From Humidesulfovibrio sp. (GTDB lineage: Bacteria > Desulfobacterota > Desulfovibrionia > Desulfovibrionales > Desulfovibrionaceae): 64,000 nucleotides of DNA. How positions within the stretch are numbered: the first letter of the stretch is position 1; each line of letters starts with the position of its first letter. The position numbers and the translations under genes were made by a program. The stretch spans positions 62,001-126,000 of the forward strand of contig NZ_JAUYFU010000048.1 of assembly GCF_030689645.1 (NCBI RefSeq). Direction: 5' to 3'. Positions 1-8,675 of this stretch are shown piece by piece. The notes beneath the pieces were generated by a model. That model did no database searches. It had not been told where the DNA came from and saw nothing but the letters and a program-made list of their open reading frames with translations.

Positions 1-154
1 CGCAGACAGGGTCCTTGACCATCTCGCCTGAAGCCACGAGATCCTCTTTCTTTTCTTGCGCCTTGGTCTCTTTCCAGCGCTTGTCGCCGACGAAAAGCTT
101 CCAGACCACAAATGCGCAGATAGCCAGAATAAGAAGTTTGGTCACGCTCATCAT
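1..154 (-). CDS. Small membrane-anchored protein, 3' end cut by window edge
   Basis: Only the first 51 codons are visible; the gene runs off the left edge. The start is the first of two tandem ATG codons, with AAGGA about 8 bases upstream. Residues 5-20 form one hydrophobic helix, followed by a charged Lys/Glu-rich stretch and then MVKDPVC just before the edge. A short N-terminal anchor followed by a VKDPVC segment resembles the small PP0621-like proteins, but too little is present to assign a family. Function unknown. It lies downstream of folK on the same strand and could be the last gene of the dapL-folK unit. Confidence 0.6.
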   Translation of the reverse strand, partial: MMSVTKLLILAICAFVVWKLFVGDKRWKETKAQEKKEDLVASGEMVKDPVC

Positions 155-201
155 GGGATTTGTCCTTCTTGAGAGGGCCGGTTGACGGACACCGGAGCGC
201 C

Positions 202-717
202 CTACTTCTGGCTGATGTTGCGGCCGTCCAGGATGTATGAAAGCCCGGAGAGCGTCTCCTCGATGGTTTTTCCGCCAGGCAGCACAAGGCCGGGCGCAAC
301 ATCACGCAGGGGGACAAGCACAAAGGCCCGCTCAAGCATGCGCGGGTGCGGAAGCGTCAAGTATTCGTTCCGCATTTCCACATCACCGAACATCAGCAGG
401 TCAAGGTCGATTGCCCTGGGACCTCCCACTAGCTCGCCGCGCGTGCGGCCCATCTGAGACTCTACTGCCTGCAGCGTGGATAACAGACCTTCAGGAGCCC
501 AGATTTCCGAGCTGACCTTCAGGCGCACCACACAGTTCATGAACCAGGGCTGCTCTTTGACTCCCTGCGGTTCAGTTTTGTAAATAGGCGACTGCACGTC
601 GAACACAAGGTCGTTACCATAGTGCTCGAGCCGGTGCAGCGCTTCTTCTAAATTCGCCTCGGCATCGCCCTGATTGGAACCAAGGGAGATGTATGCGTCT
701 AAAGTTGGGTAATCCGT
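202..717 (-). CDS. folK: 2-amino-4-hydroxy-6-hydroxymethyldihydropteridine pyrophosphokinase (HPPK)
   Basis: HPPK transfers pyrophosphate from ATP to the pterin alcohol in folate synthesis. The N-terminal AYISLGSNQG motif and the hallmark GPRAIDLDLLMFGD segment, followed by LPHPRMLERAFVLVPL, make the family certain, and about 170 residues is normal. The start is a problem. An AGGAGG Shine-Dalgarno lies at the end of dapL, but no ATG, GTG or TTG is in frame between it and the conserved N-terminus. The codon at the right distance is ACG (715-717), used here provisionally. The nearest in-frame ATG, at 880-882, would add about 55 residues that look like an out-of-frame reading of dapL. The gene overlaps the dapL 3' end, so translational coupling is likely. 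Confidence 0.88.
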   Translation of the reverse strand, partial: TDYPTLDAYISLGSNQGDAEANLEEALHRLEHYGNDLVFDVQSPIYKTEPQGVKEQPWFMNCVVRLKVSSEIWAPEGLLSTLQAVESQMGRTRGELVGGPRAIDLDLLMFGDVEMRNEYLTLPHPRMLERAFVLVPLRDVAPGLVLPGGKTIEETLSGLSYILDGRNISQK

Positions 718-1865
718 AACACCGCCTCCTTCAGCAGATCCGTGTTCACCGTGAGCGATATGCGGAAATAGCCTTCGCCCGGTGTGCCAAAACCATTGCC
801 GGGGGTGGTCACCACGCCAGTCTGCATCAACACGCGGGTGACGAAATCCTGGGACGAGATGCCCTGGGGCACTTTGGACCAAACATAAAAAGTGGCGTCG
901 GGCACACGGCAGGAGATGCCGGCCTTGTGCAGCGCGCTCACAACCACGTCACGCCGTTCCTTATAGATATTACGCAACTCGGCGCTGTAAGCATCGCCCT
1001 GATTCAGGGCCACGATGCCCGCCTCCTGCACTGCCTGGAAGATGCCGGAGTCCATGTTCTCCTTCACCTTTCCAAGCCCCTTGACCAGAGAGCTGTTGCC
1101 AACGGCCATGCCGATGCGCCAGCCGGTCATGTTGTAAGTCTTGGACAAGGAGTGGAACTCGATGGCGACATCGCGTCCGCCGGGGATCTCCAGTATGGAC
1201 AGGGGCTTCTTGGCTTCGTCGAAGTACATTTCGGTGTAGGCTGCGTCGTGAACAACGATGACGTTGAATTCTTGCGCCTTTTGCACCAACTTTTCGTAGA
1301 ATGAGCGCGGAGCCGTGGCAGCTGTGGGATTGTTGGGGTAATTAACGTAAATGGCTTTGGCGCGCTTCCATGTGTCGTTGTCGATGGCGTCGAGATCCGG
1401 CAAGAAGTTGTTCTCGTCGGTCAGGGGCAAGTACATGGGGATGCCGCCAACGAACTCTGTGGTGACGCCGTATACGGGATAGTTCGGGGTGGCGATGAGC
1501 ACCAGATCGCCAGGATTCACAAAGGCCAGCGGGAAATGCGCAATGCCTTCCTTGGAGCCAATGAGGCTCACGACCTCGTTGTTCGGGTCCAGATCCACGT
1601 TAAAGCGGCGTTTGTACCAATCGGCAACGGCCTTGCGGAAAGTGAAGAGGCCCACGTATGAGGGGTACTGGTGGTTCACCGGGTTGCGAGCGGCCGCGCA
1701 TAGCGCGTCGATGATGAAGTCCGGGGTGGGCAGATCGGGGTCGCCAATGCCCAGGCTGATGATGTCCATGCCTTTAGCGCGGACTTCTTCCTTGGCTTTG
1801 TCGATGGCTGCGAACAGGTACGGGGGAAGGTTCGCAAGACGCTGTGCAAGCTGGAATTCGGACAT
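699..1865 (-). CDS. dapL: LL-diaminopimelate aminotransferase
   Basis: A PLP-dependent fold-type I aminotransferase that converts tetrahydrodipicolinate directly to LL-diaminopimelate, bypassing the succinylase or acetylase steps of lysine and peptidoglycan precursor synthesis. The 388 residues contain the PLP lysine in SLSKTYNMTGWRIG (K242), the YPNNPTAA substrate and PLP loop, and HDAAYTEM. The start ATG at 1865 has AAGGAG upstream and gives the usual N-terminus MSEFQLAQRLANLPPYLF; an in-frame ATG 21 bases upstream lacks a comparable ribosome site. A generic aspartate or alanine aminotransferase is the alternative name, but the length and the lysA gene in the same window favour DapL. Confidence 0.87.
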   Translation of the reverse strand: MSEFQLAQRLANLPPYLFAAIDKAKEEVRAKGMDIISLGIGDPDLPTPDFIIDALCAAARNPVNHQYPSYVGLFTFRKAVADWYKRRFNVDLDPNNEVVSLIGSKEGIAHFPLAFVNPGDLVLIATPNYPVYGVTTEFVGGIPMYLPLTDENNFLPDLDAIDNDTWKRAKAIYVNYPNNPTAATAPRSFYEKLVQKAQEFNVIVVHDAAYTEMYFDEAKKPLSILEIPGGRDVAIEFHSLSKTYNMTGWRIGMAVGNSSLVKGLGKVKENMDSGIFQAVQEAGIVALNQGDAYSAELRNIYKERRDVVVSALHKAGISCRVPDATFYVWSKVPQGISSQDFVTRVLMQTGVVTTPGNGFGTPGEGYFRISLTVNTDLLKEAVLRITQL

Positions 1866-2112
1866 GAAGGGCTCCTTGTGGTGCAAATGGAAACGTCTGT
1901 GTAATGCCAGCGCCTCGTGCTGTCAATCGAGCTGGTTCCCTTGAACGAAAGCTCCATTGGGAATTGCATGTTTTGCATCGTCTTTGACCGTCTTCTTGCC
2001 GAATGACAAGAAAAAGTTTAGATGATGCTGGCCATGTCGGGGATATTCTGAACTCTGGCGCTCACGGATGCCTGTCGACCCTTGGCGAACCTCTATCGCC
2101 GGTGATGATCTG

Positions 2113-3072
2113 ATGAACAGCGCTGACGAAGGAACACAAAAGAACCTCTCGCACCCCATTGCGGACAGGTATCTGGAACACCTCACAGTGGAGCGTGGAC
2201 TATCGGAAAACACCCTAGTGGCCTATGGTGCGGACATAGGCGCCCTGCTTGCCTTTTTGGACGGCCTTGGCGTGAGCCTGGAGCGCTGCATCACGCGGCA
2301 CCTTTTCCTGTACCTGACCCACCTGCGCGCCAAGAAACTGGCCGCCACCAGCTTGGCCCGGCACCTTTCCACGGCGCGAGGCCTGTTCGCCTTTGCCGTG
2401 CAGGCACGGCTTCTGGATGAGGACCCCTCTGCCCTACTGGAAAGCCCCAAGCTTCCAGCCCAACTGCCTGAATTCCTGACCCAGGCGGAAATGGACTGTC
2501 TTCTCGACCAGCCCGATCCCAGCACGAATCTTGGCTTCCGCGACCGGGTGATGTTGGAACTGCTCTACGCCGCTGGCTTGCGCATCTCAGAGCTCATCAA
2601 TCTGGCGCTGGGGGATTTTGATCCGCAGACTGGAATTTTGCGTGTGTTTGGCAAGCGCGCCAAGGAACGCCTGGTTCCCATCCATTATGCAGTCCAGCGC
2701 CTGCTCTGCGACTATCTGGACCACAAGCGCCCGGCCTTCCAGCCATTGTGCCAGCAGATATTTCTGAACCGCTCAGGCAAGGGGCTCACCCGGCAAGGGG
2801 TATGGAAACTCATCAAGCGCTACGCCGAGGCCGCAGGAATTCGCCGCAGCATTTCCCCGCACACTTTTCGGCACACCTTTGCGACCCATCTTCTTGAGGG
2901 CGGAGCGGACTTGCGCACAGTGCAACTGCTCCTTGGGCATGCCGCCATTAACGCCACGGAGATTTACACCCACATCCAATCAGGACGGCTCATGCGCATT
3001 CACGAACAGTTTCACCCGCGATCAACGGCCTTCGCAGCCGCCAAACCCCGGCGCACAGGAACAAAAGAATGA
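2113..3072 (+). CDS. xerD: Tyrosine site-specific recombinase, XerC/XerD type
   Basis: Tyrosine recombinase of the size used to resolve chromosome dimers (319 residues from this start). The N-terminal SAM-like core-binding domain covers about residues 15-105. The catalytic domain shows the full set R157 (GLRISEL), K181, H250 and R253 (PHTFRHTFATHLL), H276 (LLGHAAI) and nucleophile Y285 (EIYTHI). The start is uncertain: ATG at 2113 was chosen because the N-terminus then matches Xer length, but neither it nor ATG 2068 has a strong ribosome site. Nothing nearby suggests a phage or integron, so a housekeeping Xer role is inferred. The stop overlaps the next gene by ATGA. Confidence 0.85.
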   Translation: MNSADEGTQKNLSHPIADRYLEHLTVERGLSENTLVAYGADIGALLAFLDGLGVSLERCITRHLFLYLTHLRAKKLAATSLARHLSTARGLFAFAVQARLLDEDPSALLESPKLPAQLPEFLTQAEMDCLLDQPDPSTNLGFRDRVMLELLYAAGLRISELINLALGDFDPQTGILRVFGKRAKERLVPIHYAVQRLLCDYLDHKRPAFQPLCQQIFLNRSGKGLTRQGVWKLIKRYAEAAGIRRSISPHTFRHTFATHLLEGGADLRTVQLLLGHAAINATEIYTHIQSGRLMRIHEQFHPRSTAFAAAKPRRTGTKE

Positions 3073-5780
3073 ATGCCCCTATCCGTCCGCGACCTAAAAC
3101 GGTCATAACAGCCCACGCCAACGCCGACTTCGACGCCCTGGCGGCCATGATAGCGGCCAATCGGCTATACCCTGACGCCGTTCTTATCTTCCCAGGCAGC
3201 CAGGAGAAGAACCTCCGGAATTTCTACATTCAAAGCACCACGTATCTGTTCAACTTCAAATCCTTCAAGGATATCGATCCGGCTGATGTAGAGCTGCTCG
3301 TCATCGTGGACACCCGGCAGAAGTCCAGAGTGTCCCATGTACAGGCTCTGGTGGACAAGCCGGGAATCCGCATTCACGTGTTTGATCACCACCCCGACAC
3401 AGAGGAGGACGTAGAGCCGGAATACTCCTGCGTTAAAAACTGGGGTTCCACCACCACCATCATCACCCATGAACTCATGGACCGAGGCATCGCGCCAACA
3501 ATTGAAGAAGCCACTGTGCTGGGATTGGGCATTTTTGAGGACACGGGCTCCTTCACATTCAATTCAACCACGCCGGAGGATTTTCGTGCAGCGGCCTGGC
3601 TCCGTCAAAACGGCATGGACCTGGGCGTCATTTCTGACCTTCTCGCACGCGACCTTTCCTCAGAGCAGATCCGGGTGCTTTCTGAGCTTATTGATTCAGC
3701 CAAGACCCATGACTTTCACGGTATCGAAGTCACCGTCGCCGAGGTTAGCACCGAAGGTTTCATTAGTGATTTCGCATACCTTGTTCATAAGTTCATCGAC
3801 ATGGAGAATGTCCGCGTCATGTTCGCCCTGGGGCGTATGGGCGACCGGATTCACATCGTTGCGCGTTCGCGCGCCAGTGATGTCAATGTGGGCTTCATCT
3901 GTTCATTTTTTGGCGGCGGTGGTCACGGGTATGCCGCCTCGGCCACGGTAAAGGACAAGACTTTGAGCCAGGTTCGCGATGAGCTCCTCACTCTGCTCTA
4001 CTCCCACATCAATCCCCAGATCACGGCAGCGAGCCTCATGTCCAAACCGCCCAAGGTGATAGAGTCAAACCGCTCCATGGCGGACGCGGCGGAACTAATG
4101 ACCCGCTTCGGACTCAAGGCTGTGGCGGTTGTTGCGCCTGGCACCATGAGTTGCGTTGGCCTGCTGGAGCACCGTACGGCGGACAAAGCCGTAGCCCACG
4201 GTCTGCGCCATGTGCCGCTGGTGGAGTATATGCTTGTGGATTTCGCCAAGGTGGGGCCGACCGCAACGCTGCATCAAGTAATGGAAATAATCATAGGCAA
4301 GCGGCAGCGCTTCCTGCCGGTGGTTGAGGCTGATCAAACCGTGGGCATCATTACGCGCACGGACTTGGTTAATCTCCTTGTTGAAGAATCTGCACGCATC
4401 TCCGAGACGCTCATGCCCGACCCCAAGCGCGACCGGAACATCCGTTCAGTGATGCGCACGCGGTTGCCAGGCTCAATTCTGGCTCTGTTGGAACAGGCCG
4501 GAATGCTTGCCAAGGAGCTTGGATTCAAGATCTACGCTGTTGGCGGTTTCGTGCGTGACATTCTTCTGGGTCGGCAAAATCTGGACATTGACCTCGTTGT
4601 CGAGGGGGATGGGATTCTGTTCGCCAAGGCGCTGGCCAAGGCCCGCCAGGGCCGCGTGAAGGAACACCAGAAGTTTAAGACAGCCGTTGTAGTTTTTCCA
4701 GACGGACATCGCATAGATGTGGCCACAGCACGTCTGGAGTATTATGAATACCCGACTGCCCTGCCAACGGTTGAGCTTTCGTCCATTAAGATGGACCTGT
4801 ACCGCCGCGACTTTACGGTTAACGCCTTGGCCCTTAACCTTTCGCCCGGGCACTTCGGGCAGCTCATGGACTTCTTCGGCGCACAGCGGGACATTAAGGA
4901 AAAGACAATTCGCGTACTGCATTCGTTAAGCTTCGTTGAAGACCCTACGCGAATTCTTAGAGCAGTGCGATTTGAGCAGCGCTTCAATTTTCGGATCGAT
5001 GGCCAGACATTGCGTCTTATAAAAAATGCAGTGCAGTTGAATCTGTTCTCCAAGCTTTCAGGCGCTCGGTTGACACATGAAATGCAGCTCATTCTGAACG
5101 AGGAAAACGTTCTGGAGTGTCTGAACCGCATGCAGGATCTCAAGCTGCTCGCCACCATCCATCCGCAGCTGAATCTGGATGCGGACAGGCTGCGAGTGCT
5201 CATGGAACTGCGCAAGGTACATGATTGGTATACCCTGCTGTATCTTGAACCGTCTGTGAACACCTGGAAACTGTATATGCTTGGCCTGACAATGGGTACG
5301 GAGCGTGATCAGCTTGAGCAGATCTGCCGGCGTCTGCGTTTTTCCGACCGCGAGTTGCGTGAATTTCTCTCCTTGCGCGATCATTTGGGCGAAGCCTTGG
5401 CACGTCTCATGACCTGGCAGGAAGCCCAGTCAAACATGAGTGAGATCTATTTCACCCTGGATCCCTTACCGGTGGAAGGTGTGCTTTTTCTGATGGCTCG
5501 CAGCCGACGCGAAGTCATGCGCAAGAATATCTCCCAGTATCTGACGCGACTGCGCAGTCAGGAATTGCTCATCGACGGATCCGACCTAAAGGCGCTCGGG
5601 CTCAAGAGCGGACCGGGTTTTGCCAAGATACTGCAAAAGGTTCGCGCTGCAGCCATCGATGGCCTAACAACAACACGCGAACGTCAGCTTGAGCTTGCCA
5701 AAACCTTTATGGAAGGACTACGCATGGAAGGGTATGATGAACAGCCGCACGGGCCGCGCCCAAGACGTTCAACTAAATAA
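3069..5780 (+). CDS. DHH-CBS-CBS-tRNA nucleotidyltransferase (CCA/A-adding) fusion
   Basis: A 903-residue, four-part protein. Residues 1-315 are a DHH/DHHA1 phosphoesterase module: HANADFDA at 16-23, DHH at 106-108 and FGGGGHG near 281-287. Two CBS domains follow at about 324-375 and 388-440. From about 475 comes a class II nucleotidyltransferase head with GGFVRDILLG (492 on) and the catalytic pair D506/D508 in DIDLV, then RRDFTVNALAL and an RNA-binding tail. Known fusions of this type in deltaproteobacteria are annotated as tRNA nucleotidyltransferase or poly(A) polymerase. tRNA 3'-end CCA or A addition is therefore the likely job, with the DHH part perhaps a nuclease and CBS an adenylate sensor (inference). 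Its ATG overlaps the xerD stop. Confidence 0.88.
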   Translation: MNAPIRPRPKTVITAHANADFDALAAMIAANRLYPDAVLIFPGSQEKNLRNFYIQSTTYLFNFKSFKDIDPADVELLVIVDTRQKSRVSHVQALVDKPGIRIHVFDHHPDTEEDVEPEYSCVKNWGSTTTIITHELMDRGIAPTIEEATVLGLGIFEDTGSFTFNSTTPEDFRAAAWLRQNGMDLGVISDLLARDLSSEQIRVLSELIDSAKTHDFHGIEVTVAEVSTEGFISDFAYLVHKFIDMENVRVMFALGRMGDRIHIVARSRASDVNVGFICSFFGGGGHGYAASATVKDKTLSQVRDELLTLLYSHINPQITAASLMSKPPKVIESNRSMADAAELMTRFGLKAVAVVAPGTMSCVGLLEHRTADKAVAHGLRHVPLVEYMLVDFAKVGPTATLHQVMEIIIGKRQRFLPVVEADQTVGIITRTDLVNLLVEESARISETLMPDPKRDRNIRSVMRTRLPGSILALLEQAGMLAKELGFKIYAVGGFVRDILLGRQNLDIDLVVEGDGILFAKALAKARQGRVKEHQKFKTAVVVFPDGHRIDVATARLEYYEYPTALPTVELSSIKMDLYRRDFTVNALALNLSPGHFGQLMDFFGAQRDIKEKTIRVLHSLSFVEDPTRILRAVRFEQRFNFRIDGQTLRLIKNAVQLNLFSKLSGARLTHEMQLILNEENVLECLNRMQDLKLLATIHPQLNLDADRLRVLMELRKVHDWYTLLYLEPSVNTWKLYMLGLTMGTERDQLEQICRRLRFSDRELREFLSLRDHLGEALARLMTWQEAQSNMSEIYFTLDPLPVEGVLFLMARSRREVMRKNISQYLTRLRSQELLIDGSDLKALGLKSGPGFAKILQKVRAAAIDGLTTTRERQLELAKTFMEGLRMEGYDEQPHGPRPRRSTK

Positions 5781-5901
5781 TGCTGCCTGACGACCACTGA
5801 CGGAGCTGAAGACCAAGGCTTTGCCCTCTGTGGTCAAAGGAGGGGCTGGCGGATGCGCATGCTCTGTACGGGCTCTCCACATAGGTCGGGGCTAGCCTGG
5901 G

Positions 5902-5930
5902 GCGTTACGCGAATCAGGGAATGGTAACGC
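5902..5930. repeat. Inverted repeat upstream of the antiporter-like gene
   Basis: A perfect 7-base inverted repeat, GCGTTAC and GTAACGC, separated by 15 bases, lies in the leader region about 70 bases before the GTG start of the membrane protein. It could be an operator or RNA hairpin; no T-run follows, so a terminator is unlikely. Confidence 0.3.
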
Positions 5931-5997
5931 GCATTTTGCGGCAGGGCATTCCAGATCAGGTTTCGCCAACATTTTATTGCGTTGGAGGTTCTTGGTT

Positions 5998-7431
5998 GTG
6001 CGCGACTTGAATTCAATTCCCATTATTGGCGCCACCGCTTTCATGCTTTTGTTCTGTGCCATGCCCGCAGAAGCTTCTGGGGGGACTGCACTTTTGGACG
6101 GCTCGGGCCTTTCGTTCTGGTGGGCGATTCCTTTCGCAGGCATGTTGCTTTCCATCGCTATTCTGCCGCTTCTTCTCCCCGTACTTTGGGCCGAACATTT
6201 CGGCAAAATCGCCGTGTTCTGGTCATTAGCCTTCTTGGGCCCCTGCGCGCTGCTTTTCGGTCCCGGTTTGGCTTTATCTGCTCTTCTACATACAATAGCG
6301 ATGGAGTATATCCCTTTTATCATCCTCCTTTTCTCATTGTATACCATTTCCGGCGGGGTGCGTCTTACGGGTAACCTGAGCGGTAAACCAACGTCGAACA
6401 CTGCAATTTTGCTTGTCGGCACTTTTCTGGCGAGTGTTATGGGTACCACTGGTGCCTCGATGCTGCTTATTCGGCCCTTGCTGCGCGCCAATATGCACCG
6501 CAAACACAAAGTTCACACAGTAATTTTTTTTATTTTTCTGGTTTCAAATATTGGTGGATCACTTAGTCCATTGGGAGATCCACCACTTTTTCTTGGTTTC
6601 CTGAAAGGCGTTGATTTCTTTTGGACCACAGAACATCTTTTTAGTGAAATGATGTTTGCTTCTTCTATCTTGCTCTTACTCTACTATTTTCTCGACACAA
6701 TGATGATGAAGAAAGAAGCACCCCTTGGACCTGCCATTAGCAGGCAGCGTCATGTCTTGCGCCTGGAGGGTGGTGTCAATGTATTGTTGCTGCTGGGGGT
6801 TATAATTACGGTACTGTTAAGCGGTGTATGGAATCCTGAGATGCAATTAACTGTTGGAACATTATCCATTGCCTTGCAAGATTTGATGCGTGATGTGGTT
6901 CTGCTTGTACTCGCTGGATTTTCCCTGCTTATCACTGCCAGTGAGACCAGGAAGCTCAACAACTTCAGTTGGGAGCCCATTGAGGAGGTGGCCAAATTGT
7001 TCTTCGGCATTTTTGTCACCATGATTCCCGCGATCTCCATGCTGAAAGCCGGGTCCGAGGGGGCTTTTCGCAACGTGATCGCTCTGGTGACCAAGGACGG
7101 CCAGCCGGTGAACCACATGTATTTCTGGCTGTCTGGTATTCTTTCCAGCTTCCTGGACAACGCTCCGACGTACGTTGTGTTTTTCAACACTGCGGGCGGC
7201 GACGCCTCTCAATTGATGCACGACGCTCCCCTGACCTTGGCGGCCATCTCCTGCGGAGCGGTGTTTATGGGCGCCAACTCTTACATCGGCAACGCTCCAA
7301 ACTTCATGGTCCGCTCGATCGCGGAGTCGCAGGGTGTAAAAATGCCGAGCTTTTTCGGTTATATGGCATGGTCTGCCGGTATTCTCATCCCGTTGTTTCT
7401 GCTTATGACCTTCATCTTTTTCATGGGATGA
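5998..7431 (+). CDS. Putative sodium:proton antiporter / citrate-transporter-like membrane protein
   Basis: A polytopic inner-membrane protein of 477 residues with roughly 11-12 hydrophobic segments and, at the N-terminus, a cleavable-looking or first membrane segment ending near MPAEASGG. The central segments SPLGDPPLFLGF and SNIGGSLSPLGDPP, and the C-terminal FLDNAPTYVVFFN and GANSYIGNAPNFMV, are typical of the ion-transporter superfamily in its CitMHS_2/NhaD-like branch, usually annotated as sodium:proton antiporter. Substrate cannot be fixed from sequence. The start is GTG at 5998, nine bases after GGAGG; the in-frame TTG codons upstream are too close to or ahead of that site. It stands alone between longer intergenic regions. 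Confidence 0.75.
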   Translation: MRDLNSIPIIGATAFMLLFCAMPAEASGGTALLDGSGLSFWWAIPFAGMLLSIAILPLLLPVLWAEHFGKIAVFWSLAFLGPCALLFGPGLALSALLHTIAMEYIPFIILLFSLYTISGGVRLTGNLSGKPTSNTAILLVGTFLASVMGTTGASMLLIRPLLRANMHRKHKVHTVIFFIFLVSNIGGSLSPLGDPPLFLGFLKGVDFFWTTEHLFSEMMFASSILLLLYYFLDTMMMKKEAPLGPAISRQRHVLRLEGGVNVLLLLGVIITVLLSGVWNPEMQLTVGTLSIALQDLMRDVVLLVLAGFSLLITASETRKLNNFSWEPIEEVAKLFFGIFVTMIPAISMLKAGSEGAFRNVIALVTKDGQPVNHMYFWLSGILSSFLDNAPTYVVFFNTAGGDASQLMHDAPLTLAAISCGAVFMGANSYIGNAPNFMVRSIAESQGVKMPSFFGYMAWSAGILIPLFLLMTFIFFMG

Positions 7432-7779
7432 TTCCAGTGTGCATCACGTTTCATGTTGGGATCGCCGCGTGCTTCTCATCGGTAGGCAACGGTTTGCGAA
7501 CAAATGGCGATTGGGCGAAGAACGAACGATCAGGCCTGAATTGCATCTGATGATCCGTCGGCGTGTTGAGTGAGATAGCTTTTTTTTGATTCAGTCGAGC
7601 TCAAGATCGTGAACATGGGTGAGCCATGCCGATCAAGTCACCATCGCAAAGGTTCGAACGAACGCGTCAGGTCATGCCAAGTCTCGAAGTATACGAGGTC
7701 TTGCCCTGGAAGGGTCCACACGTTAAGAAGAATTTGTGGTACCTGCGATTACGCGAAATCGAATAAGGCGAGGAAAGTC
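7432..7779. other. 348-bp intergenic region without a recognised gene
   Basis: No convincing protein gene, tRNA or riboswitch was seen. It holds a T8 tract (7580-7587) without a strong stem directly before it, a small imperfect hairpin around 7679-7704, and the leader of the HIT gene. A frame open from 7609 joins the HIT gene in phase, but the family's N-terminus and ribosome site are at 7780. Confidence 0.5.
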
Positions 7780-8265
7780 ATGAACGTTTTGTGGGCTCCT
7801 TGGCGAATGGACTACATCTTGGGACCCAAGCCTGATGAGTGTGTTTTCTGCGTGCCCGACCATGACGGCGAGGACGCCGAACGCTTCATTCTCTATCGTG
7901 GCGTTTATTGCTATGTCATCATGAATCGCTACCCATACAACAATGCGCATCTCATGGTGACTCCCTATCGTCATGTGAACTGCCTTACCTCCCTGGCTCC
8001 TGAGGAAGCACATGAGTGTATGGACCTGTTGCAGCGCTGCGTTGAGATCCTGCAGGACGTTTTTAAGCCTCATGGCATCAACGCCGGACTTAACCTTGGC
8101 GAGGCTGCTGGATCTGGCATCGCCGCGCATATCCACTTCCAGATCGTGCCGCGTTGGAACGGCGATAATTCCTACATGGCTGTGTTCAGCGAAACCAGAG
8201 TCATTCCCGAGCACCTGCGCTCGACTTATGATCACCTGAAGCCACATTTCGACGCTCTGGGCTGA
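7780..8265 (+). CDS. HIT-superfamily protein, possible Ap4A phosphorylase-type
   Basis: A 161-residue histidine-triad nucleotide-binding protein. The signature reads HIHFQIVPRW (H117, H119, Q121), so the third position is Gln rather than His. HxHxQ is known from Ap4A phosphorylases and GalT-like nucleotidyl transferases, whereas HINT and Fhit hydrolases carry HxHxH. C21 and C24 (CVFC) may bind zinc. An AMP- or ADP-forming diadenosine polyphosphate enzyme is the most reasonable reading; the substrate is inference. The start ATG has AGGA upstream and gives the family N-terminus MNVLWAPWRMDYI. It is followed after 31 bases by the lapA-like gene. Confidence 0.85.
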   Translation: MNVLWAPWRMDYILGPKPDECVFCVPDHDGEDAERFILYRGVYCYVIMNRYPYNNAHLMVTPYRHVNCLTSLAPEEAHECMDLLQRCVEILQDVFKPHGINAGLNLGEAAGSGIAAHIHFQIVPRWNGDNSYMAVFSETRVIPEHLRSTYDHLKPHFDALG

Positions 8266-8296
8266 CACCCAGGCTTGATAATCAAGGAGACCCACA

Positions 8297-8665
8297 GTGC
8301 GCTACCTGAAATTCTTCACCCTGCTCCTCGTTTTCGTGGTGTCCATGCTGTTTTTCGTGCAAAATAACCAGCCTCTGTCAACCACAGTAGTCTTGGAGTT
8401 CAATGTAGTGGCCGCCCACCTGTATTCTTTGCCGTTGCCCTTGTATCTGTTGGTGCTGGGCGGCTTCTTCCTTGGCGCCGTATTCTGCCTAGCCTTCCTT
8501 CTTGTTGATCGGATTCGGCTCGGGCTCGAACTCAAGACACTGCGCACCCGGTACGCTGGCCTGGAAGATGAGGTGCTCTCATTACGCACCATTCCGCTCA
8601 ACCAGTCGCAGAACCAGCCTGGTCAATTGGGGCAATCGAGCAGCCAGTCTTCTACTGGCCTCTAG
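8297..8665 (+). CDS. lapA: LapA-domain (YciS-like) small membrane protein
   Basis: A 122-residue protein with two membrane helices (about residues 5-22 and 48-72), an FVVSMLFFVQNNQPL segment typical of the LapA/YciS family, then a short coiled coil and a Gln/Ser-rich tail. In Escherichia coli LapA sits next to LapB, which controls LpxC and so lipopolysaccharide level; the same gene order is seen here. The start is GTG at 8297 after AAGGAGA. Its TAG stop is embedded in the AGGAGG ribosome site of the following gene, so the two are probably translated together. Confidence 0.78.
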   Translation: MRYLKFFTLLLVFVVSMLFFVQNNQPLSTTVVLEFNVVAAHLYSLPLPLYLLVLGGFFLGAVFCLAFLLVDRIRLGLELKTLRTRYAGLEDEVLSLRTIPLNQSQNQPGQLGQSSSQSSTGL

Positions 8666-8675
8666 GAGGTATTTC

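Noticed and set aside
2113-3072. Integrase of a mobile element
   Set aside because: No att-like repeats, phage genes or compositional change nearby; length and neighbours fit a housekeeping Xer.
7651-7660. GGTTCGAACG, resembling a tRNA T-loop
   Set aside because: No acceptor stem, D-arm or anticodon arm could be built around it.
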